Part shown: piece after piece, positions 1 to 7,422 of the stretch
Position numbering within the stretch: position 1 is the stretch's first letter
Layout of the letters: every line of letters starts with the position of its first letter
Source of the DNA: Govania unica
Lineage (GTDB): Bacteria > Pseudomonadota > Alphaproteobacteria > Sphingomonadales > Govanellaceae
Length of the DNA stretch: 64,000 nt
Assembly: GCF_027920805.1 (NCBI RefSeq)
Contig: NZ_JANWOI010000001.1
Span: forward strand, 124,001 to 188,000
Reading direction: 5' to 3'
The notes under the pieces: model-generated
Databases searched by the model: none
What the model was told of the DNA's origin: nothing
The model's input: the letters and a program-made list of their open reading frames with translations, nothing else
Made by a program: the position numbers and the translations under genes

Positions 1-81
1 AGCCCGGCAATGACAGAAAACTAATTCAGAAGTGACATCGACCAATACTGTCATACGCGGACTTGATCCGCGTATCCATGG
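1..81. repeat. Palindromic intergenic repeat, family A (cut by window start)
   Basis: The first 14 bases are the end of an inverted-repeat arm of the type 'gcccggcaatgac', and bases about 51-80 are another arm of the form TCAT-acgcggacttgatccgcg-TATCCA. The same element, built on GGGCTTGACCC flanked by GTCATTG/CAATCCA, recurs at 27469, 28710 and 31973. It does not look coding. Bases 82-213 hold nothing I recognise. Confidence 0.6.
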
Positions 82-213
82 ATGCACCAGTCGCTACCTA
101 GACGTCATGACGTCACATCCTCACCGCTTTCAATTATCCCCGATTGCCGAAAATCGCCGCGCCAATGCTCACATGCGGAAAACGATGCTCTCCGCATGTG
201 AGCTCTGAGATTG

Positions 214-378
214 TTAACGCTTCTTAGGTGATTGACCTTTTGTCTGATCTTGAGAGAGTGCGGATGCAGCTACACTCTTTATTTGAGTAGGTGTAGGGCT
301 TTTAATTTTCCCCGATAAAATACCTGATGCAATTGTGGATACTTTAGGGGAAGTTTCTTTAATTGGGGTCTTTGACAT
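214..378 (-). CDS. Small basic protein, 54 aa, function unknown
   Basis: An ATG at 378 opens 54 codons ending in TAA at 214. It is preceded by AAAAGGA about 10 nt upstream. The product begins MSKTPIKETSPKV and ends QSPKKR; it is rich in Lys, Ser, Thr and Pro, has no Cys and no membrane segment, and its middle (VAASALSQ) can form a short helix. From memory, small Lys/Ser-rich proteins ending in a similar 'AGSALSQ' stretch occur in other proteobacteria, but no function is known to me. The reading frame is more AT-rich than the rest of the window. It may be translated downstream of the short ORF at 463-498 on the same strand. Moderate confidence because it is short. Confidence 0.5.
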   Translation of the reverse strand: MSKTPIKETSPKVSTIASGILSGKIKSPTPTQIKSVAASALSQDQTKGQSPKKR

Positions 379-426
379 AATTTTAAGGTCCTTTTTGACT
401 TAAGCTCTTACTAAAGATAACTTGAG

Positions 427-460
427 CCGTGGACGCGCCACTTAAGCGACGCGCCCGCGG
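427..460 (-). other. Stem-loop between short ORF and 54-aa gene
   Basis: Bases 427-439 and 448-460 form a 13-bp stem around an 8-nt loop. Read on the minus strand it has ten Watson-Crick pairs, two G-U pairs and one mismatch; on the plus strand it has two mismatches, so it fits a minus-strand transcript slightly better. It starts 3 nt after the stop of the 11-codon ORF and has no T-tract, so it is attenuator- or spacer-like rather than a plain terminator. Confidence 0.45.
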
Positions 461-462
461 TT

Positions 463-498
463 CTAATTAACTATTATTATCTGGGCCATGGACCACAT
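463..498 (-). CDS. Possible leader peptide, 11 codons, with very strong Shine-Dalgarno
   Basis: An ATG at 498 is preceded by AGAAAGGAGG and a 6-nt spacer. This is a ten-base match to the complement of the usual proteobacterial 16S 3' end, far stronger than any other ribosome binding site in the window. The frame encodes MWSMAQIIIVN and stops with TAG at 463. A stem-loop (427-460) and a 54-codon gene follow on the same strand. No run of one regulatory amino acid is present apart from three Ile codons. Alternatively the plus strand carries the functional element: there the same bases read CCTCCTTTCT, an anti-Shine-Dalgarno motif, upstream of a terminator at 576-609. Confidence 0.3.
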   Translation of the reverse strand: MWSMAQIIIVN

Positions 499-575
499 GG
501 CGCGCCTCCTTTCTTGAGAAAAAGCTCTTTGCAAATCTGTCCAAGGATTGGTGCACTGAGCTTAGTAAAACATAG

Positions 576-609
576 GGCGATCGGCTTATTGTCGGTCGCC
601 TTATTTTTG
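576..609 (+). terminator. Rho-independent terminator hairpin
   Basis: GGCGATCGG (576-584) pairs with TCGGTCGCC (592-600) around a 7-nt loop, with two G-U pairs in the RNA, and is followed by TTATTTTTGG on the plus strand. No plus-strand protein gene lies upstream, which suggests a short untranslated transcript starting around 400-500. On the minus strand it sits 266 nt past the end of the YggS gene, without a clean U-tract. Confidence 0.5.
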
Positions 610-865
610 GATTTTCGGAAGCACTAATTTGTCCACGCAATAAGTGAACTACCTGATTCAGTGCTAAGAGATTCTACTCACAAGGTTTTATGAGAGTCCA
701 GCAAGTCAGATACTATATGTTCGTTGAATCTTACAAGAATATACTATTAGTGGCTCTCATCTATGAATAATGATCATTGGAGACGATACTTCATTAAAAT
801 TGACAGTTAATTCTTAATGTTTTTCAGGGTGAGCTTCATGGTTTAGTTCATTTGGTATTGTAAAT
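610..865. other. AT-rich intergenic stretch, nothing recognised
   Basis: Bases 610-865 are clearly more AT-rich than the flanking genes. I see only very short ORFs without ribosome binding sites and no convincing promoter pair or palindrome. Confidence 0.5.
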
Positions 866-1549
866 TTATCTACTACCGAAAATCGCCGTACCGATTCGCA
901 CATGGGTGGCACCTAAGGCGATGGCGCTTTCGAAGTCGCCGCTCATGCCCATGCTGAGGGTGGTCAATCCGTTGCGCGCAGCGATTTTACGCAGCAGCGC
1001 GAAATGGGGGGCGGGTTCCTCATGGACCGGCGGGATGCACATGAGGCCGACAACCGGCAGCCCGAGATCGTCGCGGCAGAGTTTTATGAAGGCGTCGGTC
1101 GCGCGGGGGGTGACTCCGGCTTTCTGATCTTCGCCGCCGGTATTGACCTGGATATAGCAGGGGCGGCTCACGCCCTGTTTGGTGAATTCGGTGGCGAGCG
1201 CGCGGGCGAGTTTTTCGCGGTCGAGCGACTCGATGACGTCGAAGGTCGCCACCGCCTCGGGCACTTTGTTAGATTGCAGGGGGCCGATCAGATGGAGCTC
1301 GATCGCGGGATAGAGCGCCCTTAAGGCGGGCCATTTGGCTTGGGCTTCCTGCACGCGGTTTTCGCCAAATACCAGCTGCCCGGCCTTCAGGGCAGGCAGG
1401 ATGGCATCGGCATCATGGGTTTTCGACACCGCCACCAAGGTCACGTCATCGGCGTTCCGTCCGGCGGCGTGGGCGGCCTTGGCGATGGCGGTTTTGACTT
1501 GGGCAAGATTTCCCGTCACCTTGGTGGTAGTCAGATCGAGATCATTCAT
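866..1549 (-). CDS. YggS family pyridoxal phosphate-binding homeostasis protein
   Basis: This 227-aa protein belongs to the YggS/PROSC/PLPBP family, single-domain TIM-barrel proteins that bind pyridoxal 5'-phosphate and help keep PLP and amino acid pools balanced; they have no known catalytic reaction. The PLP lysine is in LVAVSKTHDADAI (K43). FGENRVQEAQAKW, LHLIGPLQSNK and the C-terminal LSMGMSGDFESAIALGATHVRIGTAIFG (given here as the fold's phosphate-binding end) are family hallmarks, and the length is normal. The open frame continues upstream, but the family begins at the ATG at 1549, which follows AAGGGC. That ATG overlaps the ATG of the divergent thiE-like gene (shared CATG), so the promoter must lie inside the neighbour's coding region. 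Confidence 0.93.
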   Translation of the reverse strand: MNDLDLTTTKVTGNLAQVKTAIAKAAHAAGRNADDVTLVAVSKTHDADAILPALKAGQLVFGENRVQEAQAKWPALRALYPAIELHLIGPLQSNKVPEAVATFDVIESLDREKLARALATEFTKQGVSRPCYIQVNTGGEDQKAGVTPRATDAFIKLCRDDLGLPVVGLMCIPPVHEEPAPHFALLRKIAARNGLTTLSMGMSGDFESAIALGATHVRIGTAIFGSR

Positions 1550-2159
1550 GAGCGCGCAAGCCCTTTTCACCTTTGCCGAACATCTGCCCGCGACCATCCT
1601 GCGCGGGCGCAGGTTGCCGCGCCTCTGGTTCCTCACCGACCATAATCGGGTGCCGGATCCGGAGCGGGTGGTGGCGACCCTGCCCGCGGGCAGTGGCGTC
1701 ATCCTGCGTGACTATGGATATGCGAAACGCGAGCGGCTCGCAACCGACCTTGCGTTATGCGCGGGCCATCACGGGCTGATCTTTCTGGTGGCTGGCGATA
1801 TGCGGATTGCCGAGGACGTAGGCGCCGACGGGGTTCATATCCCGGAACGCGATTATGAACATCTCGCAAGCCTGCGGGCTGCCCATCCGCGCTGGCTGCT
1901 GACGGCGGCGGCCCATTCAGGGGACGCGGTGCGGCGGGCGGTCACGGCGGGAGCCGACGCGGTCTTCGTCTCGCCCGTCTTTCCGACCCGAAGCCATCCG
2001 GGCGAAGACGCCCTCGGCCTAGACGCCTTCGCGGCGATTGCGGATCAGGCGAGCCTGCCGGTGATCGCGCTTGGGGGTATTGACGGGGTCACGGTGCAAC
2101 AGTTGTCCGGGACGCCGATCGCGGGCATTGCCGCCATCGGCGCTTTGGCGGACGGATAA
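1548..2159 (+). CDS. thiE: Thiamine phosphate synthase-like protein (ThiE/TenI family)
   Basis: 203 aa with the ThiE/TenI TIM-barrel. ThiE couples HMP-pyrophosphate to thiazole phosphate to give thiamine phosphate. Visible family marks are LWFLTD (26-31), DVGADGVHIPE (90-100), VSPVFPTRSHPG (141-152) and VIALGGI (172-178), the last two being phosphate-binding loops. No other thi gene is nearby and no TPP riboswitch precedes it, so TenI-like or salvage roles cannot be excluded. The ATG at 1548 overlaps the start of the divergent YggS gene. A later start near residue 22 would still keep the whole barrel. The stop lies one base from that of convergent cysNC. Confidence 0.8.
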   Translation: MSAQALFTFAEHLPATILRGRRLPRLWFLTDHNRVPDPERVVATLPAGSGVILRDYGYAKRERLATDLALCAGHHGLIFLVAGDMRIAEDVGADGVHIPERDYEHLASLRAAHPRWLLTAAAHSGDAVRRAVTAGADAVFVSPVFPTRSHPGEDALGLDAFAAIADQASLPVIALGGIDGVTVQQLSGTPIAGIAAIGALADG

Positions 2160-2160
2160 C

Positions 2161-4107
2161 TTAAATATCGAACTCGGGTGGCCAGATGCCGTGTTTGGCG
2201 CGGCGGCTTTCGAGCGAGAAGTTTTCCCGCACATAGTCGACCACCTGCTGCACGCAGTCATCGACCGAGCTGTTCGCCGTATCGACCACGAGTTCGGGGG
2301 CTTCGGGCGCTTCATAGGGGGCCGAGATGCCGGTGAACTCGGCGATTTCGCCCGTCCGGGCCTTTTTATAGAGTCCCTTCGGATCGCGGCTTTCACAGGT
2401 GGCGACGTCGGCTTTCACGTAAATCTCGTGGAAGCTGTCCGGAGCCACTTCGCGGGCGCGGTCGCGGTCTGACCGGTAGGGCGAGATGAAGCTGGTGATG
2501 GCGATCACGCCGGCGCTTGCGAACAGGGCTGCGACCTCGCCGATGCGGCGGATGTTTTCGGCCCGGTCCTCGGGCGAGAAGCCGAGGTTCGAATTGAGCC
2601 CATGGCGGATATTGTCGCCATCAAGCACATAGACCTGATAGCCAAGCGCATGGAGGCGGTTTTCCACCTCGACGGCAATGGTCGACTTGCCCGCGCCCGA
2701 GAGACCGGTGAACCAGACGATGCCGCCCGCATGGCCATGACGCTCTTCGCGCATGTCGGTGGTGATGCGATGTTCGACGCGCTGGATGTTGGACGAGGCC
2801 CGGGTCACCAGTTTGCGCTGGTCGGCATAGCCGTCCATGCTGATGATGCCGCCGCCGGCGATGTCGTAATTGTCCACCAGCACAAAGCGGCCGGTTTCGG
2901 CGAGGGTGCTGTAATCATCGAGCGCGATCATCTTGCGGGCGCGCAAGGTTACTTCGGCGACGCTGTTGCGTTCAACGCGGCTGCTGGCCGCAGATGACAG
3001 GTCGTCGGTGTCGATGACCTTTGTGATCGCCTGAACCGTGACCTGCACTTCGCTGGTATTGAGCTTCATCTTGTAGCGTTTGCCGACCGTAAGTGCGTCG
3101 CGGCCGAGCCAGAACAGGCGGGCGTTGAAGACATCGGTTTCAATCGGCGGATGGTCCGCATGGGACGCAAGATCGCCGCGTTCGACAAAGATCTGTTCGC
3201 TCAGCGTGATGCCGACGGATTGCCCGGCATGGGCTTCGCTCGGGGCATGGGGCACGCTCCAGGCTTCGATCGATTTGACCTGCACCTTTTTGTTCGACGG
3301 CGAGAACAGCAGGGTATCGCCGACCTTGAGGCGTCCGGTTTCGATGCGTCCGGCAATGATGCGGCGGTCGTCGAATTTATAGACGTCCTGCACCGGGAAG
3401 CGGAGCGGCTGTTCGGTCGGGGCCGAGACCTGTTCGAAACCGTCGAGCGCCTCGACCAGGGTCGGGCCCTTGTACCAGGGAGCACGCTCTGACCGGCTGA
3501 CAATATTGTCGCCGTCGCGGGCCGAGACCGGGATCATGAAGGTCGGGGTGACGCCAAAGCTTGCGAGATAGGCGCGGAAGTCGGCCTCGATCTTGTTGAA
3601 CACCGCTTCGTCGAAATTGACCAGATCCATCTTGTTGACGGCGATGGCGATCTGCCGCACGCCCAGAAGATGCAGAAGATAGCCGTGGCGTTTGGATTGT
3701 TCCTGAATGCCTTCATGGGCATCGATCACGAGTGTTGCGGCGTTGGCCGAAGCCGCGCCCGTCACCATGTTCTTGAGGAATTCCTTATGGCCCGGGGCAT
3801 CGATGATCACATAGTCGCGCTTTTCTGATTTGAACCAGATCTGCGTGGTGTCGATGGTGATGCCCTGATCGCGTTCGGCCTGCAGCGCATCCATCAGGAA
3901 GGCCCATTCAAACGGCATGCCGCGGCGCTCGCTCATGGCCTTGATGGCTTCATATTTGCCTTCGGGCAGCGAGCCGGTGTCATGGATGAGGCGGCCGACG
4001 AGGGTCGACTTGCCATGGTCCACATGGCCGACGATGACGATTTTCATGTGGCCGCGCGCGCTTGTGGCGTCGTCGGCTTGGGGGCGGATCTTGGTGATGC
4101 TGGTCAT
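2161..4107 (-). CDS. cysNC: Bifunctional sulfate adenylyltransferase large subunit / adenylylsulfate kinase
   Basis: 648 aa with two enzymes in one chain. Residues 1-440 are the CysN GTPase that drives ATP sulfurylase with CysD: G1 GHVDHGKS (27-34), DAPGH (103-107), NKMD (158-161), then EF-Tu-like beta-barrel domains. Residues about 455-648 are APS kinase (CysC) with Walker A GLSGAGKS (468-475) and [12 protein letters not shown]. It makes APS and then PAPS from sulfate in the cytoplasm. It lies 21 nt downstream of cysD, as in other alphaproteobacteria. M1 is used; M21 just before the G1 motif is too close to be the start. It ends 1 nt from the convergent thiE stop. Confidence 0.97.
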   Translation of the reverse strand: MTSITKIRPQADDATSARGHMKIVIVGHVDHGKSTLVGRLIHDTGSLPEGKYEAIKAMSERRGMPFEWAFLMDALQAERDQGITIDTTQIWFKSEKRDYVIIDAPGHKEFLKNMVTGAASANAATLVIDAHEGIQEQSKRHGYLLHLLGVRQIAIAVNKMDLVNFDEAVFNKIEADFRAYLASFGVTPTFMIPVSARDGDNIVSRSERAPWYKGPTLVEALDGFEQVSAPTEQPLRFPVQDVYKFDDRRIIAGRIETGRLKVGDTLLFSPSNKKVQVKSIEAWSVPHAPSEAHAGQSVGITLSEQIFVERGDLASHADHPPIETDVFNARLFWLGRDALTVGKRYKMKLNTSEVQVTVQAITKVIDTDDLSSAASSRVERNSVAEVTLRARKMIALDDYSTLAETGRFVLVDNYDIAGGGIISMDGYADQRKLVTRASSNIQRVEHRITTDMREERHGHAGGIVWFTGLSGAGKSTIAVEVENRLHALGYQVYVLDGDNIRHGLNSNLGFSPEDRAENIRRIGEVAALFASAGVIAITSFISPYRSDRDRAREVAPDSFHEIYVKADVATCESRDPKGLYKKARTGEIAEFTGISAPYEAPEAPELVVDTANSSVDDCVQQVVDYVRENFSLESRRAKHGIWPPEFDI

Positions 4108-4128
4108 GGTCTGGTCCTATCCCCGCAC

Positions 4129-4923
4129 TTACATATAGCCGTCGGCACGGAGCCGTTCGAAACTGTCTTCGCTCTCATGGTCCATGGCCCGGCCCGACCG
4201 TTCGGCCACCTTGGTGGTGGAGAGTTCGGTCAGGATCTCGGGGATGGTGGCGGCGGTCGACTCGACCGGATTGGTGATGTCCTTGTCGCCGAGCGAACGG
4301 TAGCGTTTGCCGTTTTGCGAGAAATAAAGCGGGATCACCGGGATGTTCTCGCGATGCGTATACTTCCAGATGTCCATTTCCGTCCAATGCAGCAGGGGAT
4401 GGATGCGCACATGGGTTTCGGGCGGGAAATCGGTTTTATACTGGTCCCAGAATTCCGGCGGCTGGTCGCGGAAATCCCACTGGCCGGTCTGGCCGCGCGG
4501 GCTGAACACGCGTTCCTTGGCGCGGGTGCCTTCCTCGTCGCGGCGGATGCCGGCGAAAACGCCTGAGAACTGATGCTTTTCGAGCATGGCCTTCAACCCG
4601 GCGGTCTTGCGCGCGGCCGAACGAGTGGCGGGCGGCAGGTCCGGGTCCATGTCTTCGATGGGCGGGCAGGTTTCGCGAATGAAATTCAGGTTCCACTCGG
4701 CCGCATAGCGGTCGCGGAAGTCATACATTTCCGGGAATTTCTTTTCGGTGTCCACATGCACGACCGGAAACGGCACATGACCGAAAAAGGCCTTGCGGGC
4801 CAGCCAGATCATGACGTTCGAGTCTTTGCCGAGGGACCACAGCATGGCGATATTATCGAGCCGGTTGAAGGCTTCGCGGAAAATGTAAATGCTTTGGCTT
4901 TCAAGATCGTCGAGCGCGCTCAT
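4129..4923 (-). CDS. cysD: Sulfate adenylyltransferase subunit 2
   Basis: 264 aa; the catalytic small subunit of ATP sulfurylase, which transfers AMP from ATP to sulfate while CysN hydrolyses GTP. The PP-loop SLGKDSNVM (30-38) binds the ATP pyrophosphate. Further family marks are VVHVDTEKKFPEMYDFRD, VFAGIRRDEEGTRAKER and HPLLHWTEMDIWKY. The C-terminus ends in the usual SERSGR..DH..E.SFE.L...GYM pattern, here starting VAERSGRAMD. It is the first gene of cysD-cysNC. A candidate promoter lies 60-90 bp upstream and the leader is AT-rich, but no identifiable CysB box was found. Confidence 0.97.
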   Translation of the reverse strand: MSALDDLESQSIYIFREAFNRLDNIAMLWSLGKDSNVMIWLARKAFFGHVPFPVVHVDTEKKFPEMYDFRDRYAAEWNLNFIRETCPPIEDMDPDLPPATRSAARKTAGLKAMLEKHQFSGVFAGIRRDEEGTRAKERVFSPRGQTGQWDFRDQPPEFWDQYKTDFPPETHVRIHPLLHWTEMDIWKYTHRENIPVIPLYFSQNGKRYRSLGDKDITNPVESTAATIPEILTELSTTKVAERSGRAMDHESEDSFERLRADGYM

Positions 4924-4980
4924 GCTGGCAGTCCGTATCTCTAATGTACATGAAGCCGGATCAATGTCCGGTGAACGGCG

Positions 4981-5011
4981 GTATAAGGCGCTTGTCCTGT
5001 GGGAAAGTCAA
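4981..5011 (-). promoter_or_regulatory. Candidate sigma-70 promoter for cysD-cysNC
   Basis: On the minus strand TTGACT (5011-5006) and TTATAC (4986-4981) are separated by 19 nt, 58 bp or more before the cysD start. Upstream (5015-5065) is very AT-rich and may act as an UP element or activator site. The spacing is 1-2 nt longer than ideal. Confidence 0.35.
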
Positions 5012-5093
5012 GAAAACACTTAAAAAATATGTGTCATTATTATTTATACGTATTTTTTGTGTTTAATTCAGGTGGTGTTCTGTGTTTTTAGGC

Positions 5094-5523
5094 AGTCTGG
5101 ATTGCCACGCTCCCTGCGGTCGCTCGCAATGACGGCAAGGGGATGTCGTTATCGCGAGCCGCGAGAGCGGCGTGGCGATCCAGTGCTTTGGTGGATGGGC
5201 TTGAAGGTCGGGCAGGTGTTGAGGGGGACGGTTGCCCCGGAAGTCTGGATTGCCGCGCTCCTTACGGTCGCTCGCAATGACAGCAACGGGATGTCGTCAT
5301 CGCGAGCCGCGAGAGCGGCGTGGCGATCCAGCACTTTGGCGGGTGGGCTTGAAGGTAGGGCCGGTGTTGAGGGGAGGTGGTTGTCCCGGAAGTCTGGATT
5401 GCCGCGCTCCCTGCGGTCGCTCGCAATGACGGCAAGGGGATGTCGTCATTGCGAGCCGCGAGAGCGGCGTGGCGATCCAGTTCTTTGGCGGAGGGGCTAG
5501 AAGTTCAACCGGGTGTCGAGCGA
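5094..5523. repeat. Three tandem ~149-bp repeats, the last merging into the 3' end of the next gene
   Basis: Copies begin at 5094, 5242 and 5391, each at AGTCTGGATTGCC (periods 148 and 149). Every unit holds the family B inverted arms TGGATTGCC...GCGGTCGCTCGCAATGAC and ATTGCGAGCC...GGCGTGGCGATCCAG, also found at 31855 and 54871. After that, all three carry GGGCTtGAAGgT....GGTGTtGAG; in copy three this segment (5493-5523) is the last codons and stop of the outer-membrane protein gene. The plus-strand ORF through the units is a by-product of the repeat. Confidence 0.85.
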
Positions 5524-6375
5524 GAAGATATGTTGTTCTTCGTTCGCGCGGTTGTTCAGGAAGGGCGGGTTGCCATAGTCGAAATATTTGAACCGGCCGG
5601 AGAAGGTAAATCCGGGCCAGATGATATATCCGGCACCGAGTTCCACGGCGCGGAAGCGGTCGCCCATGAAATTATAATAGAGCGGGTTGCTGTCATTGCG
5701 GAACCCGGCCACCTGCAGATTGGTGAACCAGCTGCGGCCGAAATAGCCGACCCCAAGGTCATAGCCCTGATAGGACAGATCAAGGCCATTCTGTTCCCGC
5801 AACAGGGAGGCGCCGAACGTGAAGCCATGATAGCCGACATTGACGCCGACCGTGTAGTTCGGACGCTTGGCGGCGGGCTCGAGCGCGAGATCGATGGACT
5901 GGTTGCCGGCACGGCTGCTTTCGGAGGTCACCCAGACGCCGAAGTTGTCGCGGCCGGATTTGGATTTTTTGGACCCGGTGCTGATCTGCAGAGTGCTGCG
6001 CTGATCGGCGGTGACGCCAAAGCCATCGACCCGGATGCCGGCGCCAAGGGCCGGAGCATTCTGGGGATCGAGCACCAGCGCGGGACGGCTGCTGAGCTTG
6101 AGGCCAAGGCTGTTGCTGTCGGTGACCGGACGTTCACCATCAAGACGGAACATGGAGCGCGCCGGCACATTACGCAGCGCGCTATGGTCGTCGTTGCCAC
6201 CCGACCCGTCGTCAAGATAGATGAATTTCGATTTGGCCTCGGCCTTTGGGCCGTCGACGGCGGCTTTTGTGGCGGCGCGGCTTTTGCCCGTTGAGCCATC
6301 GGCAAGCGCAAACCCGGGCATCGCCAACGCGATCCCGAGCACTGTCAGAATGCCAATGGTCCGGACGGATGACAC
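5497..6375 (-). CDS. Predicted outer-membrane beta-barrel protein, family not recognised
   Basis: About 292 aa from a GTG at 6375. The GTG is preceded by GGGAGG with a 9-nt spacer and gives an N-terminus SSVRTIGILTVLGIALA ending in the signal-peptidase site ALA-DG. Longer ATG starts at 6486, 6438 and 6414 lack a good ribosome binding site and put 25-37 residues before the signal sequence. The mature protein begins with a charged linker. Its second half is strands of alternating aromatic and polar residues (YTVGVNVGYHGFTFGASL, LGVGYFGRSWFTNLQVAGF) and ends SLDTRLNF, the terminal Phe typical of BAM-inserted barrels. A porin-like role is plausible. The tandem repeat array abuts its stop codon. 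Confidence 0.7.
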   Translation of the reverse strand: MSSVRTIGILTVLGIALAMPGFALADGSTGKSRAATKAAVDGPKAEAKSKFIYLDDGSGGNDDHSALRNVPARSMFRLDGERPVTDSNSLGLKLSSRPALVLDPQNAPALGAGIRVDGFGVTADQRSTLQISTGSKKSKSGRDNFGVWVTSESSRAGNQSIDLALEPAAKRPNYTVGVNVGYHGFTFGASLLREQNGLDLSYQGYDLGVGYFGRSWFTNLQVAGFRNDSNPLYYNFMGDRFRAVELGAGYIIWPGFTFSGRFKYFDYGNPPFLNNRANEEQHIFSLDTRLNF

Positions 6376-6849
6376 CGCCGTTATCCTCCCGCTCGTCGTA
6401 TCCGCCCCGGACATAGGACGGTCGATGTTTATAGCCATACTGTGCAACGAACTGTGATCCTGTGAAAGGTTTTCTGAACCTCTCATACCTCTTAAGTGAT
6501 TTTTAAATCACAGTTCCAGCGCAGAGTTTAGCCCACGTCATATTATCTAAGGCCAGACGCACCGAAACTCAAGGGCTGAACCGTGTTGAAACGGCAACAG
6601 TCGGGTCAAAATCCATCATAAAAGCCTCGGACGGACGCCTGAAAAGCTTAAAGGAAGCCCTCCCACGATATCCGGATCAGGATTGGAAACGGTCAGGATG
6701 CCTCGCTCGGCTGCTCGGGACGCACAGAACTGCTTCCATAAAAGGCCGAAAGGCACTAGAACATAGGCGGATGAAATTATGCGGCCATGGCGGGAAGCTC
6801 ATGATGCTTCCGGCCGGTCATGGCAGCTCTTTGGCGGGCAACAGAAAAC
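6376..6849. other. Intergenic region, no gene found
   Basis: This gap separates the divergent barrel-protein and DUF3576 genes. Apart from alternative upstream starts for the barrel gene (to 6486), I see no ORF with a ribosome binding site, no repeat and no clear terminator. Promoters for both genes must lie here, but no convincing -35/-10 pair stood out. Confidence 0.4.
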
Positions 6850-7338
6850 ATGAGTCGCGTGAGCATGGGTATTTCGAAAGTTCTGCGCGCGGGCGCGGGT
6901 GCGGTTGTAACGGGCCTTGTGGTCCTGTCGCTTGGCGGTTGCAGCTGGTTTGGCGGCGGTCGCAGCGATGTGATCAAGGAACGGACGCTTGCGGCCGAAA
7001 CCATCTCCAAAATCGGCGTCAATGCCTATCTCTGGCAGGCCAGCCTGCAAACGCTTGATTTCATGCCTATGGCCAGCGCCGATGCGCAGGGCGGGGTGAT
7101 CATCACCGATTGGTACGTCAATCCGTCCGATCAGAGCGAACGCGGCAAGGTGACGGTCTATATCCTCGACAAGGGTCTGCGCGCCGACGCGCTCAAGGTC
7201 AATGTGTTCAAGCAGCATCTGCGTGGCGGTCAGTGGGTCGATGATACCGACATGGTCCAGGCGTCAAAAGACGTGGCCGACGCCATTCTGCTGCAAGCCC
7301 GGCGGATCCGCCTGTCGCAGGTTCCCGGCAGCAATTAA
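6850..7338 (+). CDS. DUF3576 lipoprotein
   Basis: About 162 aa. The N-terminal segment AVVTGLVVLSLGGC ends in a lipobox with Cys31, so it should be a lipid-anchored envelope protein. The rest (NAYLWQASLQTLDFMPMASADAQGGVIITDWY, cited as two adjoining stretches of the DUF3576 core at about residues 58-90) matches the alphaproteobacterial DUF3576 family, usually found directly before leuS and lptE as here. The function is unknown; position beside the LPS assembly lipoprotein gene hints at an envelope role. The start could be the ATG at 6850 or 6865; both keep the signal sequence, and neither has a strong ribosome binding site. Confidence 0.85.
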   Translation: MSRVSMGISKVLRAGAGAVVTGLVVLSLGGCSWFGGGRSDVIKERTLAAETISKIGVNAYLWQASLQTLDFMPMASADAQGGVIITDWYVNPSDQSERGKVTVYILDKGLRADALKVNVFKQHLRGGQWVDDTDMVQASKDVADAILLQARRIRLSQVPGSN

Positions 7339-7422
7339 GATTCAATTTTTTGAGGTCGTGGGCGGCAGTATCCAGCCGCCTCTGATCATGTTGTAATTCT
7401 CTGAACGTCAAGAGGGCAGCCG

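Noticed and set aside
866-1702. Longer YggS frame beginning at 1702
   Set aside because: The first 51 residues are arginine-rich, lie antisense to the thiE-like gene and have no counterpart in the family.
5057-5500. 147-codon plus-strand frame through the tandem repeats
   Set aside because: Its repetitive protein follows the 149-bp DNA repeat; no ribosome binding site and palindromic arms dominate.
5094-5523. CRISPR-like array
   Set aside because: Units are ~149 bp, degenerate and without unique spacers; no cas genes.
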